Below, piece after piece: positions 8,823 through 17,673 of a stretch of DNA of 64,000 bases. Location of the stretch: positions 434,001 to 498,000 of the forward strand of contig NZ_PNFP01000003.1 in the NCBI RefSeq assembly GCF_002940685.1, read 5' to 3'. Below the pieces are notes generated by a model. The model made no database searches. It was not told the origin of the DNA and worked only from the letters and a program-made list of their open reading frames with translations. The translations under genes were made by a program, and so were the position numbers. This stretch comes from Ensifer adhaerens. Lineage in GTDB: Bacteria > Pseudomonadota > Alphaproteobacteria > Rhizobiales > Rhizobiaceae. Positions within the stretch are counted from its first letter, which is position 1. Each line of letters begins with the position of its first letter.

Positions 8823-9435
8823 CGGCTTTCGCCTCCGCGCGTGCGGCCTCGACGAGGTCGATCCATGCCGAGGCGCGTCGTGCCGCTTCATAGAGCATGG
8901 GCTTCGGCGTCTCGAACCATTCGTCCGGCCGCAACTCGCGATGCTCGCGGATATGGGCGACGGCCGCGTCGAGTGTCGCAAACAGATGCGGCTGCTGCTT
9001 GTGCAGGAACAGCGCCACCAGCGAGACCGAGCGGCTGCGTCCGCCGCGGCAATTGACGAGGATGTTGCCGCCATCGGCAAAGGGATAGGTAGCGCGCTTC
9101 GGCATCGTCTGGCGCAGCGCCCCGTCGAGAATGTAGTAGGCGCCGAGCATCATCGTGTCGGGGCTGCCGTCGCCGTCGATCATGCCGAGCTTGTAGTAAC
9201 GGATGTCGGCGTAGCCACTGGCGCACAGGTCGTCGTTGACGGCGACTTCCTCCTCCCGCACCAGATTGATGTCCAGGTTGATCGCACAATTGACGACGAT
9301 GGTGATCCCGTGCCGCTTCAGCAGGTCCAGGTCACGCGCGCCATCGCTGCCGCCGATATAGAGATCGGCGCCGTGCGGTCCGAGCCCCCTGGCAATCAGA
9401 CTGATAGCGGGCCGCGGATAAACCGGTGCGTCCAT
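8815..9435 (-). CDS. Dual-specificity/tyrosine-type phosphatase
   Basis: The 206-residue cytoplasmic protein has the cysteine phosphatase signature VNCRGGRSRSV (CX5R loop) at about residues 128-138. A general-acid aspartate is likely in the preceding block, near DGDGSPD. The fold is that of the dual-specificity phosphatase family, which in bacteria can act on proteins, inositol phosphates or sugar phosphates. The gene starts 56 bases after the inositol-monophosphatase-like gene and overlaps the next gene by 8 bases, so it belongs to one operon. In this context a small-molecule substrate seems more likely than protein tyrosine; this is inference. Confidence 0.82.
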   Translation of the reverse strand: MDAPVYPRPAISLIARGLGPHGADLYIGGSDGARDLDLLKRHGITIVVNCAINLDINLVREEEVAVNDDLCASGYADIRYYKLGMIDGDGSPDTMMLGAYYILDGALRQTMPKRATYPFADGGNILVNCRGGRSRSVSLVALFLHKQQPHLFATLDAAVAHIREHRELRPDEWFETPKPMLYEAARRASAWIDLVEAARAEAKADV

Positions 9436-9491
9436 GGGAACTTCCTCTTCGTATGCGAACGGGCGACGGGCATGACTATGCCATCGCCATT

Positions 9492-10331
9492 TCAGGCCAG
9501 CTGGAGTTCGACGGCCTGTTCCCGGCCTCGGATCGGAATGCCGGAGGCCACACTGACACCGGCAGCGATTGCCGGTGTCGATGCGAGGACCGGTCCCCCG
9601 TCGAGCAGGCTGCCGATTTCCAAGAAGGGGCAGACAATGCCGCCCGCCTCAGCCACAAGCAACAGCCCGGCAAGGCAATCCCAGGCATTCATGTGCAGCT
9701 CGACATAGGCGTCCGAGCGGCCGTCGGCGACATAGGCGAGCGCAAGCGCTCCCGAAGCGCCGCGCCGGACATTGGCGCCCTTCTCCAGCATCTGCCGCAT
9801 CGTCTCCAGATAGGTCTCGTCCGGCACCCGTCGCGACCAGCCCATTTCGACCGAAGCGGCATCGAAGCTTGCCGTCGAGGAAACCGTGATGGCCTTGTCG
9901 TTCAGCGTCGCCCCACCTCCCCGGCGGCAGAAGTAGAGCTCGTCGAGGGCGGGATTGTAGATCGCGCCGATCTCTGCGCTCCCGTGCTCGACATAGGTGA
10001 TGGAGATGCAGAAGTGCGGGATTCCGCGCGCGAAGTTCGCCGTGCCGTCGACCGGGTCGACGACCCAGACGCAATCGGCGACCGTGCCGCCGCCTTCCTC
10101 GCCCAGGAATGCATCTTCGGGGAAATGGACGGCAATCGCCTCTCGGATATGGGCCTCGGAGGCCGCATCGGTTTCCGTCAGAAAATCCTGCGGACCCTTT
10201 AGCGAAAAGCCGCGCTCGGCGCTTGCCTTGAACCCGCAAAGGACGAGAGCGCCGGCGGAGCGGATGACATCCCGACACAGCAAGGCCCGGCCAGACAGGT
10301 CGTTCGAATAGCGCGGCTTGTAATCGTTCAT
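9492..10331 (-). CDS. Inositol monophosphatase family protein
   Basis: The 279-residue protein starts from the ATG at 10329-10331. The metal-binding motifs of the IMPase/FBPase fold are present: EEGGG (FLGEEGG block), WVVDPVDGTANFARG and NAWDCLAG near the C-terminus. The family dephosphorylates inositol-1-phosphate, histidinol phosphate, PAPS or related compounds using Mg2+. It is the first gene of the four-gene minus-strand operon and is divergent from the MFS gene at 10536. Three palindromes at 10346-10386 sit directly before its start. Its substrate is likely a phosphomonoester made from the compound imported by the Fbp-like ABC system. Confidence 0.88.
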   Translation of the reverse strand: MNDYKPRYSNDLSGRALLCRDVIRSAGALVLCGFKASAERGFSLKGPQDFLTETDAASEAHIREAIAVHFPEDAFLGEEGGGTVADCVWVVDPVDGTANFARGIPHFCISITYVEHGSAEIGAIYNPALDELYFCRRGGGATLNDKAITVSSTASFDAASVEMGWSRRVPDETYLETMRQMLEKGANVRRGASGALALAYVADGRSDAYVELHMNAWDCLAGLLLVAEAGGIVCPFLEIGSLLDGGPVLASTPAIAAGVSVASGIPIRGREQAVELQLA

Positions 10332-10345
10332 CGGCGAAACTCCAT

Positions 10346-10386
10346 TGCACACGCGTGCATAATTGCACGCGTGTGCACGGCGTGCA
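10346..10386. promoter_or_regulatory. Three overlapping operator-like palindromes
   Basis: TGCACACGCGTGCA (10346-10359) and its exact reverse complement TGCACGCGTGTGCA (10364-10377) flank a TAAT spacer, giving perfect 14-base arms; each arm is itself almost palindromic. A third perfect dyad, TGCACG-G-CGTGCA, overlaps at 10374-10386. The block lies 15 bases before the IMPase start and about 150 before the MFS start. It differs in only two of 14 positions from the dyad at 5470-5483 before the ABC operon, so one LacI-type repressor may control both. Confidence 0.6.
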
Positions 10387-10535
10387 AGTCGAAATTGCCG
10401 GCCTATGCCACGTGACCCGAAGATCACGATCGATGATCGGGGCCGCACGGAACCCGTGCATCTGCGGCATTTCTGCAATATTCAAGCTGGCGCGGCCGAC
10501 GTAGTGTCCAGGCGTCGAATCGCAAGGCGGGCCGA

Positions 10536-11849
10536 ATGACGACCATCACGATACAGGAAGCGCTCGACCGCGCGGGCACGGGGCCCTATCAGCGACGCCT
10601 GATGGGCATATTCGGCCTGGTCTGGACGGCCGATGCCATGCAGGTGCTTGCAGTCGGATTCACCGCGGCGTCCATTGCCGCAACATTCGGATTGACGGTT
10701 CCGCAGGCGCTGCAGACGGGCACGCTGTTTTTCCTCGGCATGCTGATCGGTGCCGTCGGGTTCGGCAGGCTTGCCGACCGGATCGGCCGGCGGCGGGTCC
10801 TGATCGCCACCGTTGCCTGCGACGCGGTCTTCGGCATCCTGTCGATATTCGCTCCGAATTTCGCGGTCCTGCTTGTCCTGCGTTTCCTCACGGGCGTTGC
10901 GGTCGGCGGCACGCTTCCTGTCGACTATGCGATGATGTCGGAGTTTCTGCCGGCCCGCAGCCGCGGGCGATGGCTGGTGATGCTCGAAGGGTTCTGGGCC
11001 GTGGGCACGTTGATCGTGGCTGTGGCGGCATGGCTCATCGCACTCGCCGGCCTTGCGGACGGGTGGCGCTACATCTTCGCGGTCACGGCCATTCCCGCCG
11101 TCCTTGGCGTCGGACTTCGCTTCCTCGTGCCGGAATCGCCGCTTTACCTGCTGCGCTCGGGAAAGACGGAGGCGGCCAAGGCCATCGTCGATCGGATGCT
11201 GGCGGCCAACGGTCGACCACAACTCGAGCCGACCGTCTCGATCGCCCTGCCCGCACCTTTGCCGGACATCGGTATCTTCTCAAAGAAGCTGCGTCGGCGC
11301 AGCCTTCTGATCCTGTCGGTCTGGTTCCTCGTGTCGGTCTCCTATTACGGCGTCTTTACCTGGATGCCGCCGCGGCTTGCGGGCGAAGGCTTCGGCTTCG
11401 TGCGTGGCTACGGGTTCCTCGTTCTCATCGCCCTGGCGCAGATCCCGGGCTACGCGCTCGCCGCCTATGGTGTCGAGAAATGGGGACGTCGCCCGACGCT
11501 GGTCGGTTTTTGTGCGCTCTCGGCGCTGAGCTGCCTGCTGTTCGTCGTGGCGGTTGGGGCACCGGTCGTTGCCGCCGCGCTGCTGATCATGAGCTTCGCG
11601 CTGCTTGGCACCTGGGGCGCGCTCTATGCCTATACCCCGGAACTCTATCCGACCGCCTCGCGCGCGACCGGAATGGGAGCGGCCGGCGGCATCGCCCGGC
11701 TCGGCGGCCTGCTTGCCCCCTCGCTCATCGGGTTGCTGGTGGCGGAGGGTTTCGGGCTGGCGATCGGCACCTTTGCCGGCTTGCTGCTCGTGGCCGCGAT
11801 CGCCGCCGCGATGATCGATGCAGAAACCCGCGAGGTATCGCTGGCCTGA
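10536..11849 (+). CDS. MFS transporter, metabolite:H+ symporter (sugar porter/NiaP-like)
   Basis: The 437-residue inner-membrane protein has about twelve membrane segments. The MFS loop motif GRLADRIGRRRV lies between helices 2 and 3, and PESPLYLLRSG lies before the central loop, as in the sugar porter and SV2/NiaP-like groups. The second-half repeat motif is seen near GVEKWGRRPT. The ATG follows AAGGCGGGCCGA. It is divergent from the phosphatase operon and shares its palindromic control region, so it may export or import a dephosphorylated product. The exact substrate cannot be read from the sequence. Confidence 0.85.
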   Translation: MTTITIQEALDRAGTGPYQRRLMGIFGLVWTADAMQVLAVGFTAASIAATFGLTVPQALQTGTLFFLGMLIGAVGFGRLADRIGRRRVLIATVACDAVFGILSIFAPNFAVLLVLRFLTGVAVGGTLPVDYAMMSEFLPARSRGRWLVMLEGFWAVGTLIVAVAAWLIALAGLADGWRYIFAVTAIPAVLGVGLRFLVPESPLYLLRSGKTEAAKAIVDRMLAANGRPQLEPTVSIALPAPLPDIGIFSKKLRRRSLLILSVWFLVSVSYYGVFTWMPPRLAGEGFGFVRGYGFLVLIALAQIPGYALAAYGVEKWGRRPTLVGFCALSALSCLLFVVAVGAPVVAAALLIMSFALLGTWGALYAYTPELYPTASRATGMGAAGGIARLGGLLAPSLIGLLVAEGFGLAIGTFAGLLLVAAIAAAMIDAETREVSLA

Positions 11850-12056
11850 GGCGGTGCACACTTTTCAGGCCCTGTAAGTCACAGCTTGGAAAAGCCGGTT
11901 CCGCTTCAAGCGGTTGGCGCCTTCCCTGCCTGTGAACAAGCTGTGGACCGGCCGCGGAAAAGCCGGGAAGTCCGGCCGCGGGCTGTTCGATCGCAAAGGC
12001 CGCCGTAGAATGGTTGTGCGGTCAAGCTCACGACCGTTAGTGTAGCAACTATCTCA

Positions 12057-12086
12057 TCGGGACCGGCACGTGTGCCGGTCCCGATT
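12057..12086. repeat. Perfect 14-bp hairpin
   Basis: ATCGGGACCGGCAC (12057-12070) and GTGCCGGTCCCGAT (12073-12086) form a perfect stem around a two-base centre, followed by TGTTTGCC. It may terminate transcription from the MFS gene, although the T-run is poor. The rest of 11850-12250 shows no gene I can support. Confidence 0.4.
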
Positions 12087-12254
12087 GTTTGCCAGGACGA
12101 ATGTCCTTGGCGGCGTCCCCTCCTCCCACAGAACGCTCATTTTGGCACCGGTTGGCAATTCCGGCCGACGACCGCGGTGCACGTCTTCCGTTTATGCATA
12201 GCTGCATTGCACAATAATTGTTTTCCAGCTGGTCAAAAATCAGGCATAAAGCAC

Positions 12255-12367
12255 ACAGCTGATGCACATGGCGGGTCTCCTCCCAGTCCGCCGCAGCAGC
12301 TGTTCCCCTCTGGAGGTTTTTGACCTTCACACCTTTATGGGCCGCGGTCTTCCGCTGGCCCTTTTTT
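12255..12367 (+). ncRNA. Probable trans-acting sRNA with anti-Shine-Dalgarno loop (alpha-r14/NfeR1-like)
   Basis: GGCGG (12270-12274) pairs with CCGCC (12288-12292) and exposes CTCCTCCC (12277-12284) in the loop. This is the anti-Shine-Dalgarno arrangement known in the rhizobial alpha-r14 sRNA family. A second CCCCTCTGG stretch follows. The transcript would end in a strong Rho-independent terminator: GGGCCGCGG (12339-12347), loop TCTT, CCGC-T-GGCCC (12352-12361), then six T. A -10-like CATAAA at 12245-12250 suggests a start near 12257. The 5' end and family membership are inferred; the hairpin, loop and terminator are seen directly. Confidence 0.5.
12339..12367 (+). terminator. Rho-independent terminator
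   Basis: The stem GGGCCGCGG / CCGCTGGCCC (one bulged T) has a TCTT loop and is followed by TTTTTTC. It closes the proposed sRNA and lies about 145 bases before the antiporter start. Confidence 0.75.
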
Positions 12368-12512
12368 CTTGCCCGAACGACGCCGCGTGCGCCAGGCGCT
12401 CTGCGCCCCAAATCTGCTGACGCTTCGTGCGGCATCCGACGCAGCAATTGCGTTTCGGCAAAAACCTGCTCTGTAATAAAGCCGATCGTCATATGGCTGG
12501 AGGTTACGGCTG

Positions 12513-14096
12513 GTGGAACCGACACAGTTGTTCGAGTTGGTGATCGGCATGTTCGTGGCGATCATCGCGCTGCATTATGTCGCCGACCGGTTGGCCCTGC
12601 CGCCCTCGGTGGCACTTTTGACCGGAGGCGCTCTGCTTGCCTTTGTCCCCGGACTGCCGACGATCGAGGTCGACCCCGAGCTGGTGCTCGTCATCTTCCT
12701 GCCGCCCCTGCTCATGGACGGCGCCTGGACGATCGCTCTCGGCCGCCTGCGGCGTCATTCGATCGGCATCGCTTCGCTGGCGGTCGGGGCCGTGTTTTTC
12801 ACCTGCGCCGTCGTGGCAATGACGACGCATCTGCTCTTCCCGGCGCTGCCGCTTGCGGCCTGCGCCGCGCTCGGTGCCATCGTCGCGCCACCGGATGCCG
12901 TATCGGCTCGTGCCGTTCTTCAACGCGTGCGGCTGCCGCGGCGGCTACAAATCCTGCTTGAAGGCGAGAGCCTGCTCAACGACGCAAGCGGCCTCGTGCT
13001 TTTTCGCTTCGCCGTTGCCGCCGGTGTCACTGGCGCATTCAGCGCGGGCGAGGCCGTGGGCAACTTCTTCCTGCTGGCGATCGGTGGCGCCCTGGTCGGC
13101 ATCGTGATCGGTAAGGGCTGGGTCCAGCTTGCGCGACGGCTTGGCGACGAATACCTGATCATCGCCGCGACCGTCCTGCTTTCCTGGACCTCCTATCTCG
13201 TCGGCGAGTTCCTGCACGTCTCCGGGGTCATCGCGACCGTAACCACGGGCCTCATCGCCAGCTGGCATCAGCACACGGTGCTGTCCGCCGCGACCCGCAT
13301 GCGCGGAACATCGTTCTGGACGGTGATCGTCTTTCTGATGGAGGCCGCCGTCTTCATCCTGATCGGCCTGTCGCTTCGCGGCGTCGTCGAGCGCGGCGGC
13401 GGCTTCGAGACGGTTGCGGCAACCCTGGCATGGCCCATCGCCGTCATCCTCCTCGCGCTCACCCTTGCACGCTTCGTCTGGGTGTTCGGGTCGGATCTCG
13501 TGATCCGGCTCGGCAATGCGCTCGGGGTCAAGCGATATTCGCCAGTCGGCGCGCGCGGCGCGACCGTGCTTTCCTGGGCCGGCGTTCGCGGCGTGGTGAC
13601 GCTCGCCCTTGCGCTGAGCGTGCCCGAGGGCTTTCCGGGCCGGGACTTCATCCTGGTGACCTCCTTTGCCGTGATCCTCGGAACGGTGCTGATCCAGGGC
13701 ATGACGCTCGGTCGGGTGATCGCCTGGGCGCAGCTCGTCGAGCCTTCGTCGGAAAAGGCGCCCCTCACGCTCAGCCAGGCCGAGGCTGCCATGGCCCAGG
13801 CGCAACTCGTCACCATTCAAAGCCGGGCCTACGACACCGACGGCAATCTCATCCATCCGCAATTGCTGGACCGCTACCAGCGCCGGGCGGTGTCTATCGT
13901 CGACTACGCCGCACGCACGGAGCACTACGTGCCGATCCTGCATGCCCATTTCGACGTCGTCCTCGAGGCCGTCGCGACCGGGCGGCGCGAACTCATCCGG
14001 CTGCATCGCGCCGGCGAGATCGACGACGAAACGCTGCATGAACTGGAGCGGGATCTCGACCTTGAGGAGTTGAGCGCAATATCTGCCAAGGCATGA
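12513..14096 (+). CDS. Na+/H+ antiporter, CPA1 family (NhaP/YjcE-like)
   Basis: The 527-residue membrane protein starts at GTG 12513, eight bases after TGGAGG. About twelve membrane helices occupy residues 1-410. The CPA1 motif GESLLNDASGLVLF (about 151-164) carries the conserved Asn-Asp pair used for ion exchange, and FLPPLLMDGA marks the N-terminal region. A hydrophilic tail of about 110 residues follows, with a glutamate-rich end. It exchanges Na+ or K+ for protons to control cytoplasmic pH and salt. It stands alone downstream of the proposed sRNA terminator; no operon partner is evident. Confidence 0.9.
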   Translation: MEPTQLFELVIGMFVAIIALHYVADRLALPPSVALLTGGALLAFVPGLPTIEVDPELVLVIFLPPLLMDGAWTIALGRLRRHSIGIASLAVGAVFFTCAVVAMTTHLLFPALPLAACAALGAIVAPPDAVSARAVLQRVRLPRRLQILLEGESLLNDASGLVLFRFAVAAGVTGAFSAGEAVGNFFLLAIGGALVGIVIGKGWVQLARRLGDEYLIIAATVLLSWTSYLVGEFLHVSGVIATVTTGLIASWHQHTVLSAATRMRGTSFWTVIVFLMEAAVFILIGLSLRGVVERGGGFETVAATLAWPIAVILLALTLARFVWVFGSDLVIRLGNALGVKRYSPVGARGATVLSWAGVRGVVTLALALSVPEGFPGRDFILVTSFAVILGTVLIQGMTLGRVIAWAQLVEPSSEKAPLTLSQAEAAMAQAQLVTIQSRAYDTDGNLIHPQLLDRYQRRAVSIVDYAARTEHYVPILHAHFDVVLEAVATGRRELIRLHRAGEIDDETLHELERDLDLEELSAISAKA

Positions 14097-14167
14097 GCCT
14101 CTTTCCCGAACGTTTCTTTCCATTTTCTCCTTTGACCTGAAGGGCGGATGTCCTAGATGTCCGGCAG

Positions 14168-14695
14168 TTGGCGCCAACAGTCGAGGAGCTGAGAGCAATC
14201 AAAAAGTCGAAGGCGCCGAAATCACCAAAACCGAAGACGCTGTTGCAGAAGCTGGCCGCCTCGCCCGAGAAGCTGTTTTCGGGTTCGTTTCGCCAGCAAT
14301 GCGCAGCACTTTGCTATCGTCCTGCGCCTGACGGGGCGATCGAGATCCTTCTGGTGACGTCGCGCGACAGCGGCCGATGGCTCATTCCGAAGGGCTGGCC
14401 GATGAAGCAGAAGGAACCGCATGAGGCCGCCGCCATCGAAGCGCTTCAGGAAGCCGGCGTCCGCGGCAAGGTCCGCAAGAAGCCGATCGGCAGCTACACG
14501 TACCTGAAGATGCTCGACGACGGCGACGTCGTCCCTTGCGTCGTCGACGTGTTCCAGATCGAAATCACCAAGCAGGTGGAAAAGTACAAGGAGAAAGGCG
14601 AGCGTCTGCTCGCCTGGGTGAGCCCTGACGAAGCGGCGCGGCGGGTTCGCGAGATCGAGCTTAAATCGCTGCTCGTCGACTTCAAGCCACGGTGA
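14168..14695 (+). CDS. Nudix hydrolase, degenerate Nudix box
   Basis: The product has 175 residues if TTG 14168 is the start; no in-frame ATG or GTG precedes the domain, so the start is uncertain. A basic Lys-rich leader (residues 10-25) comes before a Nudix fold. The box reads G-WPMKQKEPHEAAAIEALQEAGV (about 77-99). The usual REUXEEXG becomes IEALQEAG, so the Arg is Ile and one of the two metal-binding Glu is Gln. Most similar rhizobial proteins are annotated as diadenosine/diphosphoinositol polyphosphate hydrolases. The substitution may reduce or shift activity. The gene stands alone. Confidence 0.75.
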   Translation: MAPTVEELRAIKKSKAPKSPKPKTLLQKLAASPEKLFSGSFRQQCAALCYRPAPDGAIEILLVTSRDSGRWLIPKGWPMKQKEPHEAAAIEALQEAGVRGKVRKKPIGSYTYLKMLDDGDVVPCVVDVFQIEITKQVEKYKEKGERLLAWVSPDEAARRVREIELKSLLVDFKPR

Positions 14696-14820
14696 CGCCG
14701 GCTATTCGGTCGAAAGCTGGTGTCGTGACGATTTGATCATCGGAAGGGGCGCCGTCGGTCGCACCGGGTTCAGTCGGGAGACGCCCGGATGACCAGCAGA
14801 AGGTCGACCTTCTGCCGCCG

Positions 14821-15870
14821 TCACATCAGCCGTTCGCCGTTTGCGCCGAAAACATGGAGTGCCTCGGCCTTCGCCCCAACCTTCACCGTGTCGCCGATTT
14901 CGTAGCGGGCCCTGCCCGATACGCGAAAGATCAGGTCCGCGCCGTTTTCCAGCCTTCCATGGATCAGGCTTTCCGCCCCGACCAGTTCGATCCCGTCGAC
15001 CCGTACCGTCGCCGCGAACGGCGACGTGGCGGCGTCGGCCGCGAGCGGAGAAAGATCCTCCGGCCGCACGCCGAGGGTAAACTCGCCGTTCGGCCGCGAA
15101 ACGTGCGGCGTAAGAGACCATCCGGCAGACACGTCCGCACCTTTGAGCAGGTTCATGGACGGCGAACCGATGAAGGTGGCGACGAAGGTCGTCGCGGGCC
15201 GCTCGTAAAGTTCAATCGGCGTGCCAACCTGCTCGATGCGGCCCGCATTGACGACGACTAGTCGGTCGGCAAGGGTCATCGCCTCCATCTGGTCGTGCGT
15301 GACATAGACGCTGGTGGTTCCAAGCGAGCGTTGAAGCCGTTTGATTTCAATGCGCATCTGCCCGCGCAGCTTCGCGTCGAGATTGGAAAGCGGTTCGTCG
15401 AAAAGGAAGGCGGCCGGCTGCCGCACGATGGCCCGCCCCATGGCGACACGCTGACGCTGGCCGCCCGAAAGCTGGCGCGGCTTGCGATCGAGATAGGCCT
15501 CGATCTCGAGCGTTCGGGCAGCCGTGGTGATGCGCCGATCGATCTCGTCAGCCGGCGTGTTCCGGTTCTTCAAGCCATAGGCGAGGTTCTGGCGCACCGT
15601 CATGTGCGGGTAGAGCGCGTAGTTCTGGAAAACCATGGCAATGTCGCGTTCGGCCGGCTCGACATCGTTGACCCGCCGCCCGCCAATATGGATGTCGCCG
15701 CCGGTGATGCCCTCGAGCCCTGCGATCATGCGCAGAAGCGTGGACTTGCCGCAGCCGGACGGGCCGACCAGAACGACGAACTCTCCATCGGCGATGTCGA
15801 GCGAGACACCCTTGATCGCGTCCACGGTGCCGTAGGTCTTGCGGATGTCTTTAAGCGTAATCTCAGCCAT
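14821..15870 (-). CDS. ugpC: sn-Glycerol-3-phosphate ABC transporter ATP-binding protein UgpC
   Basis: The 349-residue CUT1 ATPase has Walker [10 protein letters not shown] (36-44), signature [10 protein letters not shown], Walker [14 protein letters not shown]-loop THDQMEAM and a C-terminal TOBE domain whose ligand-sensing region ends [13 protein letters not shown]. It is the last gene of the ugpB-ugpA-ugpE-ugpC operon, and its ATG overlaps the ugpE stop by one base. It drives uptake of sn-glycerol-3-phosphate and glycerophosphodiesters. Assignment as UgpC rather than a general sugar ATPase rests mainly on its neighbours. A glycerophosphodiesterase gene is not present in the operon. Confidence 0.88.
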   Translation of the reverse strand: MAEITLKDIRKTYGTVDAIKGVSLDIADGEFVVLVGPSGCGKSTLLRMIAGLEGITGGDIHIGGRRVNDVEPAERDIAMVFQNYALYPHMTVRQNLAYGLKNRNTPADEIDRRITTAARTLEIEAYLDRKPRQLSGGQRQRVAMGRAIVRQPAAFLFDEPLSNLDAKLRGQMRIEIKRLQRSLGTTSVYVTHDQMEAMTLADRLVVVNAGRIEQVGTPIELYERPATTFVATFIGSPSMNLLKGADVSAGWSLTPHVSRPNGEFTLGVRPEDLSPLAADAATSPFAATVRVDGIELVGAESLIHGRLENGADLIFRVSGRARYEIGDTVKVGAKAEALHVFGANGERLM

Positions 15871-16718
15871 TACTTTTCTGTCTCCACAAGACCTTTGACG
15901 AACCAGCGCTGCATCAGCACCACGACGAGGATGGGTGGGATGATCGCGAGGATCGCAGTCACCATGACGTAGTTCCAGGGGGTCGAGGCATCGGTGAAGT
16001 CGATCATGCGCCTGAGCCCGATGATGATCGTGTTCATCTTGGCGTCGTTGGTGACGAGCAGCGGCCAGAGATACTGGGTCCAGCCATAGATGAAGAGAAT
16101 GACGAAGAGCGCCGCGATGTTGGTTGCCGACAGCGGCAAGAGGATATCCTTCATGAAGCGGAACGGACCCGCATTGTCGATGCGCGCCGCCTCGACCAGT
16201 TCTCCTGGTATCGTCAGAAAAAACTGCCGGAAGAGGAATGTCGCGGTCGCCGAAGCCATCAGCGGCAATGTCAGGCCGGCATAGGTATCGATCAGGCCGA
16301 GATCGACGATCACCTTGTAGGTCGGCAGGATGCGCACCTCGACCGGAAGCATCAGGGTGATGAAGATCATCCAGAAGAACAGCATCTTCAGCGGAAAGCG
16401 GAAGAACACGATCGCAAAGGCCGACAGGAAGGAGATGACGATCTTGCCGACGGCGATCGCAAGGGCGACGACCGTGGAATTGAAGAGCAGCCGTTCGAGG
16501 CTGACGCCGACGACGCGCTCGACGCCGCCGCCGACGGCCTCACTATAGTTTTCGACCAGATGATTGCCGACCGTCAGCGACATCGGCGGGCGCACGATCT
16601 CGATCGAACTGTGGGTTGAGGCGATGAAGGTGTAGTAGATCGGCAGCGCGACGATGACGATGCCGATCACCAGGACCAGGTGGCTGATGAGCGTTGAAAT
16701 GGGACGGTTCTCGATCAT
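15870..16718 (-). CDS. ugpE: sn-Glycerol-3-phosphate ABC transporter permease UgpE
   Basis: The 282-residue inner-membrane protein has six hydrophobic segments and the EAA loop ([23 protein letters not shown], about 183-205) that contacts the ATPase. The N-terminal [18 protein letters not shown] and the large loop between helices 1 and 2 with [12 protein letters not shown] are typical of UgpE. It pairs with UgpA at 16726-17607, from which it is separated by seven bases. The stop overlaps the ugpC start, so translation is probably coupled. Confidence 0.9.
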   Translation of the reverse strand: MIENRPISTLISHLVLVIGIVIVALPIYYTFIASTHSSIEIVRPPMSLTVGNHLVENYSEAVGGGVERVVGVSLERLLFNSTVVALAIAVGKIVISFLSAFAIVFFRFPLKMLFFWMIFITLMLPVEVRILPTYKVIVDLGLIDTYAGLTLPLMASATATFLFRQFFLTIPGELVEAARIDNAGPFRFMKDILLPLSATNIAALFVILFIYGWTQYLWPLLVTNDAKMNTIIIGLRRMIDFTDASTPWNYVMVTAILAIIPPILVVVLMQRWFVKGLVETEK

Positions 16719-16725
16719 CGGCGTC

Positions 16726-17607
16726 TCACGAATAGTGGACCCGCTTCTCGACGAAGCGGAACTGGAAGGCCGTCAGGGCAACGACAATTGCCATCAGGAT
16801 GACGGATTGGGCGGCCGAGCTGCCGAGGTCGAGATTGACGAAGCCGTCGTTGTAGACCTTGTAGACGAGCGTCTCTGTCGCCTTGGCGGGCCCCCCGCCG
16901 GTCACCGCGTGGATGATGCCGAAGGTGTCGAAGAAGGCGTAGACGGTGTTGACGACGAGCAGGAAGAACGTCGTCGGCGCAAGCAGCGGGAAGACGATGG
17001 TCCAGAAGCGTTTTGTACCGCGGGCGCCATCGATCGCGGCGGCCTCGATCAGCGATTTCGGGATCGCCTGCAGGCCGGCGACGAAGAAGAGGAAATTGTA
17101 GCTGATCTGTTTCCAGGCGGCGGCGACGACAACCAGCAACATCGCCTGGTCGCCGTTCAAGAGCGGATCCCAGGTGAAGCCATTGCGGCGCAGGATATAG
17201 GCGAACGTTCCCATTGCCGGGTTGAACATGAACAGCCAAAGCATGCCCGCCACGGCGGGAGCAACCGCATAGGGCCAGATGAGCAGCGTACGATAGACGT
17301 TTCGCCCGCGCACCACCCGGTCGACCGAGGTCGCGAGCAGCAGAGCGAGAGCCATCGACAGAAGTGCAGTTGCAAGGCTGAAGACGACCGTGACCTGCAG
17401 CGAATGCAGGTAATCCGGATTGGACAGGATGGCGCGGAAATTGGCGAGGCCGACGAAGCCGGATTTCAGGCCAAAGGGATCCTCGCGCAAGACCGACTGG
17501 TAGAGCGCCTGGCTTGCCGGCCAGAAGAAGAACACCACGGTAAGCACGATCTGCGGCGCCAGCAGAAGATACGGCAGCACCTTGTTGGGAAAGACGACGG
17601 ACTGCAT
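16726..17607 (-). CDS. ugpA: sn-Glycerol-3-phosphate ABC transporter permease UgpA
   Basis: The 293-residue inner-membrane protein has six membrane segments. It begins [19 protein letters not shown], and the segment [20 protein letters not shown] is a hallmark of UgpA. The EAA motif reads [23 protein letters not shown] (about 191-213). It forms the channel together with UgpE. It follows ugpB after 66 bases that contain a stable hairpin, which could lower its expression relative to the abundant binding protein. Confidence 0.91.
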   Translation of the reverse strand: MQSVVFPNKVLPYLLLAPQIVLTVVFFFWPASQALYQSVLREDPFGLKSGFVGLANFRAILSNPDYLHSLQVTVVFSLATALLSMALALLLATSVDRVVRGRNVYRTLLIWPYAVAPAVAGMLWLFMFNPAMGTFAYILRRNGFTWDPLLNGDQAMLLVVVAAAWKQISYNFLFFVAGLQAIPKSLIEAAAIDGARGTKRFWTIVFPLLAPTTFFLLVVNTVYAFFDTFGIIHAVTGGGPAKATETLVYKVYNDGFVNLDLGSSAAQSVILMAIVVALTAFQFRFVEKRVHYS

Positions 17608-17631
17608 GGCGTGCCCCTTCCGTGAAAGATC

Positions 17632-17660
17632 GGGCCCGTGCGTTAAGGTGACACGGGCCC
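17632..17660 (-). terminator. Intercistronic hairpin between ugpB and ugpA
   Basis: GGGCCCGTG (17632-17640) and CACGGGCCC (17652-17660) form a perfect 9-bp stem with an 11-base loop. There is no clear T-run. It is more likely an mRNA-stabilising or attenuating stem than a full terminator, as is common after binding-protein genes. Confidence 0.55.
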
Positions 17661-17673
17661 TATGGTTGGGGGA

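Noticed and set aside
12112-12128. Second anti-Shine-Dalgarno sRNA at CCCCTCCTCCC
   Set aside because: The stretch is not within a recognisable hairpin and no terminator follows directly.
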